Part shown: piece by piece, positions 26,353-35,413 of the stretch
How positions within the stretch are numbered: the stretch's first letter is position 1
How the letters are laid out: each line of letters begins with the position of its first letter
Source of the DNA: Teretinema zuelzerae
GTDB lineage: Bacteria > Spirochaetota > Spirochaetia > Treponematales > Treponemataceae
Reading direction: 5' to 3'
Assembly (NCBI RefSeq): GCF_021021555.1
Contig: NZ_JAINWA010000001.1
Span: 744,001-808,000, forward strand
Length of the DNA: 64,000 nucleotides
Notes under the pieces: generated by a model
Told to the model about the DNA's origin: nothing
Databases searched by the model: none
Seen by the model: only the letters and a program-made list of their open reading frames with translations
Made by a program: the position numbers and the translations under genes

Positions 26353-28347
26353 CTATAAAAAATCCGCGAAGAGCTGAAAAAGGCTCCGCTTTATCTCCTG
26401 CGGCTGGCCGGAAACGATGACCCGGGAAAAATCAAGATCGTCCATGAGGGCGACCGAAATACGCGAGAGCATCGAGATATCCCGCTTTGACGCCGGCTCC
26501 GGCGCTATCATGAACACCCATACATCGGAATTCGCGCTGTTCCTGACCACGCCGAACCGCGGAGAACCCGCCGCGCGCGACCTGCAGTGAAAAAGCCTGA
26601 TGCCGGTATTCTCAAGGACGACGGCTCCGTACGATTCCCGGCGGTCCAGATCGCTTTTCAGCCGCTTCGCGGACAGGCCGTCCCCTGCGGCAAGCCGGGC
26701 GATCTCCCGGGTTTCTCCTCCCGAATGAACAGGAGCGTTCAACCGAGAGAACACGAAACTGCCGATTAGTTCGACGGCCGCGTCGACCAGATCGTCCGGC
26801 TCCGCAGTCTCCTGGTCCTGCGACTTTTTTTCAGTCGATGCCGCATGGCCCGGCATCGGGTTCTCCGCGAGGAACAGCGCGAGAGACCGGCAAAACTCTT
26901 CAGGCTCGAACGGCAGGGGTACGGCGAACTCGCTCAGATGAGGAGACGACGAGGGAAAGGTGGTGATGATGAAATCAGCCTGCTCGGTCGAATAGCCGCC
27001 GCCGTTGGAGCGCCCGCAGGAACGCACGCCGGCTACCGCGAGTTCCGGGAAGCGCGCGGAAATAAGAGACGAAATAAACTGCGCAAGGCAGATTCCTTCG
27101 AAACAGGATATCAAAACCCGAAGAGGCTGCCTGGTTCGGGACGACGCGTCGACCGCTGAATACAGCGTGAGCGAAAACGAGAAGAGGTCTTCAGGATCGA
27201 GAACTGCGCCGAGCTGCCGCTCGATCAGAGGAATCAAATCATCGGCAACGGCATCGTCGAGAATATCCGAGAGCCCTTCCCTTTTCTGCATGGCAGCGGC
27301 AGGCTGCATCGGAAGGCCGAGAATTTTTTTATAAATCTGCGCCGATAAAGTCGACGAGAGAAAGGGCAGCAGGGTCCGGTCGAACAGCAAAGGAACGGCC
27401 ATCCTCTTGTCGAGCGAAGCGATGAAGCGGGTGAGAATATCCGGAATCGCCGGATGGCTGCGGAGCGAATCTCGAAGCTCGCCGCTTTCGAGGGAGGAAA
27501 GAACGCCGGAAAGAAAACGCACTTCGGCTTCGTTCGAAGCGGGAGAAAGACGGGAAAGCAGGGCGGCGGACACCCGGGAGGGAACGGAAAAAACAGTATC
27601 AGCGAACAGGGACGGCGCTTCGTATCCGGCCTCAGTGCGGCGCTGAAGCGCGATCACGAGATAGATCCACAGAAGGCCCTGATCGAACCAGGAAAAATGA
27701 TAGCCGAGATCCAGCTCCGCTTTACGGACGGCGTCGAAGATGCCCGACGGGTTTTCGGCGTAGCCGAGGGTTCTCAGCACCCGGGCGATATCGGTCTGGG
27801 ACGGAGACTGCTGAACCGAGCGCACAATGTCGCGCGGATCCATGAGATGCACCGCGGCGTGAAGAACAGCCGTCCTGACGGCCCACTCTCCGCCTTCAAG
27901 GGAAATGCCGATGCCCTTCATCCGGGAAAGGACGGCGCCGGAAGACCAGCGCGCGAGATTCGCTTCGGCCTCGCGCAAATCCCCGCTCACGCAGGAATCG
28001 CTCACGCCGAACAGCAGAGCCAGCTCGGTGAGCTTGAATACGCGCCGCTCATGTCCCAGATAGCAGACGAGGGCGAAAGCGCGCTGTTCGGCGGTCAGCC
28101 AGGGCAGGCGTCCGGCGAGGGACCGCTCCCTGCCGGGGATGGAGGAAAGATCACCGGAAAGGCGGATGCCGATGCCGCGTTTTTTTTCGATATCTACGCC
28201 GTAGGGCTTCAGGATGTATTCGAGTTCGAGGACGTCCCGGAAGACGGTTCTCACCCCTGCTCCCGCGGCTCGCGCGAGCTCGTGCACCGGAGTCCAGGAG
28301 TCGGAGGAAAGAAGGACATCCAGTATAACCCTGAGCCGCGGCCTCAT
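26353..28347 (-). CDS. PRD-containing PTS-regulated transcriptional activator (MtlR-like)
   Basis: ATG 28347 overlaps the end of ptsI (ATGA). The product of about 664 residues has a DeoR/BglG-type HTH region at the N-terminus (TPVHELARAAGAGVRTVFRDV). Two PTS regulation domains follow at about 180-400, then an EIIB-like segment (LRVLISCFEGICLAQF), then a C-terminal EIIA-2-like domain whose active-site region is poorly conserved. MtlR-type regulators activate hexitol operons when phosphorylated by the PTS. It is the last gene of the PTS operon, so it most likely controls that operon. Confidence 0.85.
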   Translation of the reverse strand: MRPRLRVILDVLLSSDSWTPVHELARAAGAGVRTVFRDVLELEYILKPYGVDIEKKRGIGIRLSGDLSSIPGRERSLAGRLPWLTAEQRAFALVCYLGHERRVFKLTELALLFGVSDSCVSGDLREAEANLARWSSGAVLSRMKGIGISLEGGEWAVRTAVLHAAVHLMDPRDIVRSVQQSPSQTDIARVLRTLGYAENPSGIFDAVRKAELDLGYHFSWFDQGLLWIYLVIALQRRTEAGYEAPSLFADTVFSVPSRVSAALLSRLSPASNEAEVRFLSGVLSSLESGELRDSLRSHPAIPDILTRFIASLDKRMAVPLLFDRTLLPFLSSTLSAQIYKKILGLPMQPAAAMQKREGLSDILDDAVADDLIPLIERQLGAVLDPEDLFSFSLTLYSAVDASSRTRQPLRVLISCFEGICLAQFISSLISARFPELAVAGVRSCGRSNGGGYSTEQADFIITTFPSSSPHLSEFAVPLPFEPEEFCRSLALFLAENPMPGHAASTEKKSQDQETAEPDDLVDAAVELIGSFVFSRLNAPVHSGGETREIARLAAGDGLSAKRLKSDLDRRESYGAVVLENTGIRLFHCRSRAAGSPRFGVVRNSANSDVWVFMIAPEPASKRDISMLSRISVALMDDLDFSRVIVSGQPQEIKRSLFQLFADFL

Positions 28348-30083
28348 ACGCAAAGGGCCTCCCGCGAAATAAAGGCCGCGGTTTCGCCCGCGACGGAAGC
28401 GGAATCGGGAAGCTCGAGAACGCGGGCCAACAGCTCCTGCGCGGCAGAAAGCCGCAGGGATCTTATGAGCGCCTTTGTTTCGAGAATCGCCGAAGGCGAA
28501 ACGCTGAGCTCGTCGAAACCCATGGCCGCCAGCAGAATGGTTCCTTCCGGCCGCGAGGCGAACTCTCCGCATATTCCCGTTTCCATGCCGCACTCGCGGG
28601 CGTCGCGGCAGGCCGAGGCCATCAGGCGGAGAACAGCAGGATGGGTTTCCGCGTAGAGGCCGGACAGAAGAGAATTCTCCCGATCGGCCGCGAGGGTGTA
28701 TTGGGTCAGATCGTTGCTTCCGATGCTGATGAAATCAGAAAGCCCCTTATAGGAGCGGACAGTCAAGGCGGCGGCAGGCGTCTCCACCATCATGCCGAGG
28801 AGGGCCCGTCCTCCCGTTCGCGGAATAATTTCGTCCAGGATTTCCCGGACAGCGCGCATTTCGGAGACGTTCGAAACCATCGGAACCATGATGCGAACCT
28901 CCGCGCCGACGGAGGCTGACGCGAGGAGGAGGGCCTCCAGCTGGCCGCGGAGTATCCCGGGATTGCCAAGCAGGAAGCGGATTCCCCTCCAGCCGAGGAA
29001 GGGATTCGATTCATGAGGATGCGGAGCGTACGGAAGGGGCTTGTCCGCTCCGATGTCCAGGAGGCGGAACACGACGGGCCGCCCTGAAAGAGTTTCAAGA
29101 ACGCGCGCGTAAAAGGCGGTCTGGGTCGGAACATCGGGAAGAGACGGCTGCTCCATGAAAAGGAATTCGGTACGGAACAAGCCGACCCCGTCGGGATGGA
29201 CTGCGCCGAGAAGGGGCAGGTCTTTCATGGAGCCTGCGTTCGCGTAGAGGCCGATTCTGCGGCCGCACAGGGTTTGGGAGGGAAGATCGCGCAGGGCTTC
29301 CAGAGCGATCCGTTTTTCGCGTTCCCGCTCGATCAGGGCGCGAGCGTCCTGTTGAGATGCGGCGTCGGGATGCACGGACAGTTCGTCTTTTTTCAGATTG
29401 AGTATGAGCGTGTCCCCGTCTTTCAGGGAGGCGAGATCCTTCGGACTCACGCGGACGGCGGGAATCGAAAGGGAGCGCGCGAGGATGGCCGCGTGGGAAG
29501 TAGAGCCTCCCGTCGAGACGACGAAGCCCAGCACGTGGGGAAGATGGAAGCACACCGTCTGGGCGGGGCTCAGGGTTTCCGAGCAGACGACGGCAGGATG
29601 CGGTGGATAGAGGCCCTGTTCGCGGCAGGCGCCCGAACGCAGGGACGAAACATGGGAAGCGATGCGCTTGCCGATATCCCGGAAGTCCTCTCCCCGCTCG
29701 CGCAGGTATTCGTCGTCGAGCTCTTCCATCTCGAGCGCGTTTCGTTCGGAGACGGTGCGGGCGGCCCATTCGGCGCAGCGCCCCTCTTCCATGACGACTG
29801 CCTTCATTTCAAGGAAGAAATCCTCGTCGCCGGCGATGTCCGCGTGTCCTTCGAAAATCTCCGCGTTCTCCGCGCCTATTTCGCGGGCGGCCTTTTCCGC
29901 CGTTTCCAGAAGTTCGCGCACGGCGCCTTCCACCGCTGATTTCAGGAGAACCAGCTCGCTCTCCCTGCGCTCGGGTGGGAGGATCTCCGCGGCGGGAATC
30001 TTTTCCCCCTCGTCGTAGACAAGGGCCGGACCGAGGGCCGCTCCGCGGGACAAAGTAACTGCAGAAATCGTACGGGTATTCAT
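28344..30083 (-). CDS. ptsI: PTS enzyme I (phosphoenolpyruvate-protein phosphotransferase)
   Basis: The 579-residue length is normal for EI. The phosphorylated histidine lies in GGSTSHAAILARSL. The PEP-binding domain shows GLFRTEFLFM, GWRGIRFLL, SIGSNDLTQYTLAADRE and the C-terminal GICGEFAS motif with the catalytic Cys. It transfers phosphate from PEP to HPr. It sits 8 bases after ptsH in a hexitol PTS operon and overlaps the regulator gene by 4 bases, so the general PTS enzymes are built into a substrate-specific operon. Confidence 0.96.
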   Translation of the reverse strand: MNTRTISAVTLSRGAALGPALVYDEGEKIPAAEILPPERRESELVLLKSAVEGAVRELLETAEKAAREIGAENAEIFEGHADIAGDEDFFLEMKAVVMEEGRCAEWAARTVSERNALEMEELDDEYLRERGEDFRDIGKRIASHVSSLRSGACREQGLYPPHPAVVCSETLSPAQTVCFHLPHVLGFVVSTGGSTSHAAILARSLSIPAVRVSPKDLASLKDGDTLILNLKKDELSVHPDAASQQDARALIEREREKRIALEALRDLPSQTLCGRRIGLYANAGSMKDLPLLGAVHPDGVGLFRTEFLFMEQPSLPDVPTQTAFYARVLETLSGRPVVFRLLDIGADKPLPYAPHPHESNPFLGWRGIRFLLGNPGILRGQLEALLLASASVGAEVRIMVPMVSNVSEMRAVREILDEIIPRTGGRALLGMMVETPAAALTVRSYKGLSDFISIGSNDLTQYTLAADRENSLLSGLYAETHPAVLRLMASACRDARECGMETGICGEFASRPEGTILLAAMGFDELSVSPSAILETKALIRSLRLSAAQELLARVLELPDSASVAGETAAFISREALCV

Positions 30084-30091
30084 TGATTCCT

Positions 30092-30352
30092 CTATTCGGT
30101 CAAACCGCGGATGAGAGCCGCAATCGATTCCAGCGCGTCGGACTCGTCCGAACCTTCGCAGCTCAGGACGATCTTATTGCCGGAGGTTATGCCGAGCTTC
30201 ATCAGTTTAATGAGATTTTTGGCGCTTTCCTTTTTATCGCCCTTCGAAATGAAAATTTCCGAGCTGTACTTTTTTGAAGCGTCGACTATTTTTTTTGCCG
30301 GCCGGGTGTGAAGGCCGGAGGGATTGGTGACCAGAATTTCAGCTTCTACCAT
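30092..30352 (-). CDS. ptsH: Phosphocarrier protein HPr lacking the regulatory serine
   Basis: The 86-residue product has the active-site histidine in NPSGLHTRPA (residue 15). At the position of Ser46, normally AKSIMGVMSLG, the sequence reads AKNLIKLMKLG. The serine phosphorylated by HPr kinase is therefore Asn. This suggests a carrier dedicated to transport rather than catabolite signalling. The ATG overlaps the stop of the PfkB gene (ATGGTAG), and GAAGGAG precedes it. Confidence 0.95.
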   Translation of the reverse strand: MVEAEILVTNPSGLHTRPAKKIVDASKKYSSEIFISKGDKKESAKNLIKLMKLGITSGNKIVLSCEGSDESDALESIAALIRGLTE

Positions 30353-31281
30353 AGAGTTTCTCCTTCGGCTCCCGGATCGCGTATGGAGCCGGGGCGCAAA
30401 TTAAGCGCGTTAAGGGCGGCGCATCGCCCTCCCTCTGCGAGAGCGAGGGGTACGGAACCGGACGCGAGCCATTCGTGGAGGAAGCCCGCCGTAAAGGAAT
30501 CCCCGCAGCCTATCGCGTTCAATGCGGTTACCGGCGTCACCTTCTGGCGATGCAACTCCCCCCTGTCCGCTGCGAAGGTATCCTTCGAACCGCGGGTTAT
30601 GACGATGAGCGAATCGAGCTCGCGGCTTTTGTCGGCTATCGCCTTCGTCAGTTCAGGTTCGGGAAGAGGGAACGGAAAGCCGAAGGTTCCGCAGAACTCT
30701 TCTTCGTTGATCTTAATGATGTCCGGAACCGCTTTTTCGATCGTCCGGGCCAAATCGGGACCGTGGAAGTCGGCCATTACCAGAAGGCCCTGTTCGCGCG
30801 CGGCGGCGCAGAGATCGGCGCACAAACCGGCCGGCCAGAAGGAGGGCCTGCTGCCCGCGAACACAAAGGCGTCCGCTTCGGCGGCTTCGCGTTTGAGCAT
30901 CGAAAGGAGTTCGGCGGCGAGCGCCGCGTAATCGTCAGAGCCGACAGGCTCGCTCACCACCAGCTCGGTGGCCCGCCCGCTCCCCGGCTCGACCAGGGTG
31001 TAGCAATATCTCACGCGGCCGGTCGTGTAGAGTGGAACCACCGGCAACCCGTCGCGGGCGGCGAGTTCGAGAAAAAAGTCCGCGTTGTCCGAACCCAGCG
31101 GGCACAGATTTTTTACGCAGCCCTTTTCGAGCTGGTCGAGGACGCGGGACGCGTTGACCGCTTTTCCCGAAGCGTCGATGCGGTATCCCTGCGAGCGGTT
31201 CACCGCGTCGACCGTCAGATTTTTGAATGCAATCGTTTTTTGGAGCGTAGGACTCAGGCCTGCCGCCAGAATGCGTCTCAT
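30346..31281 (-). CDS. PfkB-family sugar-phosphate kinase (1-phosphofructokinase-like)
   Basis: The 311-residue product from ATG 31281 has the PfkB ATP/anion-hole motif NAIGCGDSFTAGFLHEW with the catalytic Asp. Its N-terminus, ILAAGLSPTLQKTIAF, fits the FruK/LacC group (AlNPtlD-like start). Together with the upstream dehydrogenase it would phosphorylate a ketose phosphate, possibly fructose 1-phosphate or tagatose 6-phosphate, to a bisphosphate. It overlaps both neighbours by a few bases. Confidence 0.88.
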   Translation of the reverse strand: MRRILAAGLSPTLQKTIAFKNLTVDAVNRSQGYRIDASGKAVNASRVLDQLEKGCVKNLCPLGSDNADFFLELAARDGLPVVPLYTTGRVRYCYTLVEPGSGRATELVVSEPVGSDDYAALAAELLSMLKREAAEADAFVFAGSRPSFWPAGLCADLCAAAREQGLLVMADFHGPDLARTIEKAVPDIIKINEEEFCGTFGFPFPLPEPELTKAIADKSRELDSLIVITRGSKDTFAADRGELHRQKVTPVTALNAIGCGDSFTAGFLHEWLASGSVPLALAEGGRCAALNALNLRPGSIRDPGAEGETLW

Positions 31282-32570
31282 GCTTCTTTCCTCGCGACTG
31301 AAGGATCGCCGCTCACTTCCGGAGCGGTATCGAATACATACTGTTCGGCTTGCACGCACCACATGCCTCCGGCCGCGGCGAGAATCGTCTCGAGCGGCGC
31401 GAACCAGGGGTCCTTTTTCGCAAGCTCGGGCACATCGTCCAGAGCGAACAGGGGGAACTTCTTGTGAGTATAAATGAGCTTCTTGCCTCCGCCCAGAGCG
31501 GGCAGATTGAGAGTCGCAGAGACCGAGGCGTCGAGGCCGCCTACATGAGTCACCAGGGCGCCGGGCTTTAAAAGGCCGCTGTCCATGAGGGCGAGAGCTT
31601 CGCGCTGATCGTCGGTATTTCCTCCGGTCGTGCCGATCACGTGCTTTTCCATATAGTGGACGTCGTAGTAATTGATGCGGGCGTAAAAGTCCGTGGCGAG
31701 GGGGCCGGCGAAAAAGTTGAGGCAGCCGTTGAACGCGAGCAGGGCTTCAGCCATTTCCAGAACCGCGGGAATCGCGACCATCACCAGAATATCGTCGTAG
31801 AGCTCGTTGTCCGAAGCCTCGCGCAAAAGGGCCGCTTCGTCGACGGCTCCGTCGGTGTCCAGTATCCGCAAGGAGACTCCGCGCTCGGCCGCGACGGGAG
31901 CGAATATGCCCAGCGCGCGCGCGACGCGTTTATGGTCCCGGTCGGTCACCACGATCGATGAAGGCTGAACCGGACCGGAGAGGGCGTAGTCGATCGCGGC
32001 GAGGCCCATGGGTCCGCAGCCCCCCAGCACGGCGAGCCTGCCGCCGGCTTTCAGGCCCATCTCGTGCTCATGCTTCGTCCTGCTCGTCCGGAACAGGGAA
32101 TGCATCGCGCCGATGACGCAGGAATACGGTTCGGAAAGAGCGGACTGGAAATAGCCTTCGCCCTTGACTGCGAGCAGGGCGTCCACCAGCATCACCTCGG
32201 GGGGAAGAACGACGTAGGTCGCCTCTCCTCCGCAATAGCGGTAGGAATACCCGGGCGAATCCATCGAGCCCTTGTAGTTGAGCGCCGGCTGGATCGTAAC
32301 ACGCTGGCCCTCGCTCCACTGACCCTTCCACTTCGCGCCGATCTTCGCCAGCCGGCCGGACATTTCATGGCCGACGATTATCGGCCTTTCGGCAATATCG
32401 TTCGGGACGCGCTTGTGGTCCGCGCCGGCCTGAACCGCCTTCCACGAACTCATGCACAGGCTGTCGGCCATCACTTCCATCAATATTTCGTCGTCGCGAA
32501 TCTCCGGCAGGGGAAATTCTTCAAGCCTCAAATCGTTTTTTCCGTAAAGCCGGACCGCTGTTGTTTTCAT
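31278..32570 (-). CDS. Zinc-type MDR dehydrogenase (sorbose-1-phosphate reductase/YggP-like)
   Basis: ATG 32570 is preceded by GTGGAGACGAATAC and gives about 430 residues. The MDR N-terminal domain shows TAVRLYGKNDLRLEEFPLPEI, DSLCMSSWKA with the catalytic-zinc Cys, and IIVGHEMSGRL. The Rossmann motif is AVLGGCGPMGLAAIDYA. It resembles L-sorbose-1-phosphate reductase and E. coli YggP, which sits next to the cryptic mannitol PTS genes cmtAB. It should oxidise the hexitol phosphate made by the PTS to a ketose phosphate. Confidence 0.82.
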   Translation of the reverse strand: MKTTAVRLYGKNDLRLEEFPLPEIRDDEILMEVMADSLCMSSWKAVQAGADHKRVPNDIAERPIIVGHEMSGRLAKIGAKWKGQWSEGQRVTIQPALNYKGSMDSPGYSYRYCGGEATYVVLPPEVMLVDALLAVKGEGYFQSALSEPYSCVIGAMHSLFRTSRTKHEHEMGLKAGGRLAVLGGCGPMGLAAIDYALSGPVQPSSIVVTDRDHKRVARALGIFAPVAAERGVSLRILDTDGAVDEAALLREASDNELYDDILVMVAIPAVLEMAEALLAFNGCLNFFAGPLATDFYARINYYDVHYMEKHVIGTTGGNTDDQREALALMDSGLLKPGALVTHVGGLDASVSATLNLPALGGGKKLIYTHKKFPLFALDDVPELAKKDPWFAPLETILAAAGGMWCVQAEQYVFDTAPEVSGDPSVARKEA

Positions 32571-32592
32571 GTATTCGTCTCCACCGCGCATC

Positions 32593-33066
32593 TCACATGG
32601 GAGCGCATTGTTTTTCCGCCCGCTTAAGAAGGGCTATTACTTCCTCGACTGTTTTCGCGACCCTGAGCTCCATGAGCCAGTCGATATTGTCGCAGAACTC
32701 CGCCACCTGGAGCATCGCTTCCTCGGTGTGCGCCGCCTGGTCTTTGGCGGCCATGAATACGAGCACGTCGACGGGATCGTTTTCGGGATCGCCGAAATTG
32801 ACTCCCGTCCGGAGCGTCACGATTCCGTAGCCGGTTTCGATGACTCCTGTTTCAGGCCGCGCATGGGGCATGGCGAGACCGGGACCGATCACGAAATACG
32901 GACCGTTCCGTTCGCATCCGTCTATCATCGCGTCGATATAGGAACCCCGGCAGCTGCCGGCGGACAATAGAAGAGCGCCGCCCTTTCGGATCGCGTCCCT
33001 CCAGTCTTTCGCATCAAGATTGAGCATGACGGTCCGGTTCTTCAAAATATAGTCAAAAAATCCCAT
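32593..33066 (-). CDS. PTS EIIA component, mannitol/fructose type
   Basis: The 157-residue protein shows the EIIA-2 active-site histidine in GLAMPHARPETGV, with TLRTGVNFGDPENDPVDVLVFMAA and the closing CDNIDWLMELR. It takes phosphate from HPr and gives it to the EIIB domain of the EIICB protein encoded 72 bases upstream. The ribosome site is AGGAGAGCG. Confidence 0.93.
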   Translation of the reverse strand: MGFFDYILKNRTVMLNLDAKDWRDAIRKGGALLLSAGSCRGSYIDAMIDGCERNGPYFVIGPGLAMPHARPETGVIETGYGIVTLRTGVNFGDPENDPVDVLVFMAAKDQAAHTEEAMLQVAEFCDNIDWLMELRVAKTVEEVIALLKRAEKQCAPM

Positions 33067-33138
33067 CGCTCCTCTCCTTCGAATACGTCTGCCCCCGGCG
33101 CGAGAGCCGGAAGCAGACGGATACCAGTATAAATCGAA

Positions 33139-34545
33139 TTACGCCCTGGCGGCCGCTAATTCATCGACGATTTCGCGGTATTCTCCGGCGTTCACCAGAT
33201 TGGAGATGCCGTATACCCGGGAACCGGGGTTCGACGCCTTGACGCGGTCGACGAGGCTCTTCTGGCAGATGACGACGCTGGTTCCCCTGGGAACCTCGTC
33301 CACTGAACAGTGAATCACCTGGATTCCGGTCATTCCTGATTCGCCGAGAAGCTTCTTCAGACGGGTAGCGCCCATGGCGCTGGTCCCCATTCCGGCGTCG
33401 CAGGCGAAGGCGATCGACTCGATTTTACCGAGATTTTTCATATCGCGGACAGAGTCTTTCGCGGTTTCAAGGCTCGCGGCGGCGTCCGATTCGCTCATGC
33501 GGGAGGCGGCGCGCTTTACGAAGGGCATGGCCACGATGAAGCTGACGATGGAAGAAGTAAGAACGCCCGAAAGTACGGGAAGAAGGCCGCCGCGGGGAGC
33601 TACCGCCATGAGGGCGAGTATGCTTCCGGGAGAGGGAGAAGCGACTTCGCCCGCTCCGGTGATCATGAAGGTGAAAACGCCGGTCGCGCCGCCCGCGATT
33701 ACCGCGAGGATCAGAATGGGCTGCATCAGCACATAGGGGAAGTAAATCTCGTGGATTCCGCCGAAGAAGTGGATGATGACCGCGCCGGGTGCGCTGTCTT
33801 TGGCGGTTCCCTTGGAAAAGAGCCAGTACGCGAGGAGGATTCCGAGGCCGGGGCCGGGATTCGCTTCAAGCAGATAGAGGATGGACTTGCCCGCTTCCGT
33901 GACCTGCGAAACCGCGAGGGGCCCCAGAACTCCGTGGTTGATCGCGTTGTTCAAAAAGAGAATCTTTCCCGGTTCGATGAAGAGGGACGCGAGGGGAAGA
34001 AGCTGGCGGTCTACGATCCAGCCGACTGCTCCCTGAAGCACGGTCATCAGTCCGCCTACGACGGGCTGGATGAGAACGAGCGAAACCAGGGCGAGAATCA
34101 TGGAGATGATTCCGGCGGAGAAATTGTTCACCAGCATTTCGAAGCCGCCGGGAATCTTTCCCTCTACCTTGCGGTCGAAGAAACGGATCGCGTAGCCGCC
34201 GATCGGTCCCATCAGCATCGCTCCGATAAACATCGGGATTCCGCTTCCGACGATGACGCCCATCGTCGCGACGGCTCCGACTACGCCTCCGCGGATGCCC
34301 CACACCATGCGGCCTCCGGTAAAACCGATCAACAGAGGCAATAAATACGTGATCATCGGACCGACGAGGCTCGCGAGCCTCTCATTAGGAAGCCATCCTG
34401 TCGGGATAAAAAGGGCTGTGATCAAACCCCAGGCGATGAAGGCTCCGAGATTCGGCATAACCATGCCGCTCAAAAACCGCCCGAATTGCTGGATGCGCAC
34501 CCGGCCCGATGTTTCGACGCCGGCAGCCTTTACTGCATCATTCAT
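33139..34545 (-). CDS. mtlA: PTS mannitol-type EIICB permease
   Basis: This 468-residue protein has an N-terminal EIIC membrane domain with MtlA signatures: RFLSGMVMPNLGAFIAWGLITALF, GPIGGYAIRFFDRKVEG, LNNAINHGVLGPL and FFGGIHEIYFPYVLM. A C-terminal EIIB domain holds the phosphorylated Cys in IAFACDAGMGTSAMGA. The EIIA is encoded separately. It imports and phosphorylates a hexitol, probably mannitol or a close relative. It is the first gene of the seven-gene operon running to the MtlR-like regulator. The ribosome site is AAGGAGGAACGT. Confidence 0.93.
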   Translation of the reverse strand: MNDAVKAAGVETSGRVRIQQFGRFLSGMVMPNLGAFIAWGLITALFIPTGWLPNERLASLVGPMITYLLPLLIGFTGGRMVWGIRGGVVGAVATMGVIVGSGIPMFIGAMLMGPIGGYAIRFFDRKVEGKIPGGFEMLVNNFSAGIISMILALVSLVLIQPVVGGLMTVLQGAVGWIVDRQLLPLASLFIEPGKILFLNNAINHGVLGPLAVSQVTEAGKSILYLLEANPGPGLGILLAYWLFSKGTAKDSAPGAVIIHFFGGIHEIYFPYVLMQPILILAVIAGGATGVFTFMITGAGEVASPSPGSILALMAVAPRGGLLPVLSGVLTSSIVSFIVAMPFVKRAASRMSESDAAASLETAKDSVRDMKNLGKIESIAFACDAGMGTSAMGATRLKKLLGESGMTGIQVIHCSVDEVPRGTSVVICQKSLVDRVKASNPGSRVYGISNLVNAGEYREIVDELAAARA

Positions 34546-34577
34546 ACGTTCCTCCTTAAGGACTTATGTCTGGGCTT

Positions 34578-34597
34578 ATTGAACCATTGGTTTCCAA
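34578..34597. promoter_or_regulatory. Quasi-palindrome upstream of the PTS operon
   Basis: ATTGAACCATTGGTTTCCAA contains the palindrome AACCATTGGTT, about 35-45 bases before the mtlA ATG. It may be the binding site of the PRD regulator or overlap the operon promoter. The region 34598-34761 holds no gene. Confidence 0.35.
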
Positions 34598-34761
34598 AAA
34601 GGAACAAGGAAAAGTAGTTTTATTATGGCAGGAGTCGAAGAGCACGTTTTTTGGCAGGAACGCCGGGCAGCCATCGAGGCTATTCGGAGAAAGCGCGCTT
34701 GTAAACGGAGGAAAAGACGAATACACTGATAGAATAACGCACTAGACAAGCGGAGGGATGA

Positions 34762-35403
34762 ATGACAACGACTGAAATTTGGCATGCCCGCACGGTGGGA
34801 GAAGCAACCTGCGCCGCGCTCAAGAAGAACGGCTTCGACGCGCGGTTCGTGGAAACCGCTGAACAGGCGGCGGATTATATCGAATCCGTCGTCACAGCCG
34901 GAGCAAGCGTCGGTTTGGGCGGATCGATGACCATACGCGCGCTTGAATTAAAGGACAGGCTCGAAAACAAGGGAGCCCGCCTCCTCGATCATTCCGCCCA
35001 GGGGCTTTCTGCGGAACAAAAAATGGACGTGATGCGTGCACAGCTCTCCTGCGACGTGTTTCTCTCGAGCTCGAACGCGATAACGATGAAAGGCGAACTC
35101 TATAACATCGACGGAAACGGAAACCGGGTCGCCGCCATCACCTTCGGACCGAAGAAAACGATAGTGGTAGCCGGCTTCAATAAAATCGTCCGCGACCTGG
35201 AAGAAGCAGAAGCGAGGCTCGAAGGCATCGCCTCTCCCATGAACAACCAGCGCCTCGGCACGGGAAACCCCTGCACGAACTCAGGCGTCTGCATGGACTG
35301 CAAATCCGAAACGCGCATCTGCCGAATATATTCGGTCATGAAGCGGCGCCCCTCGCGCAGCGATTTCACCGTCATCATCGTCGGCGAGCGGCTCGGCTAC
35401 TGA
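34762..35403 (+). CDS. LUD-domain (LutC/YkgG-like) protein
   Basis: This 213-residue protein starts after GCGGAGGGATGA. The LUD fold is shown by ATCAALKKNGFDARFVETAEQAADYI, VGLGGSMTIRAL and CDVFLSSSNAITMKGELYNIDGNGNRVAAI. The four-cysteine motif near the end (CTNSGVCMDC, then CRI) is typical of the DUF1121/LUD group in anaerobes. LUD proteins take part in lactate use or related redox steps, but this gene stands alone without LutA/LutB. The molecular role is undefined. Confidence 0.85.
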   Translation: MTTTEIWHARTVGEATCAALKKNGFDARFVETAEQAADYIESVVTAGASVGLGGSMTIRALELKDRLENKGARLLDHSAQGLSAEQKMDVMRAQLSCDVFLSSSNAITMKGELYNIDGNGNRVAAITFGPKKTIVVAGFNKIVRDLEEAEARLEGIASPMNNQRLGTGNPCTNSGVCMDCKSETRICRIYSVMKRRPSRSDFTVIIVGERLGY

Positions 35404-35413
35404 GCCTGCGGAC

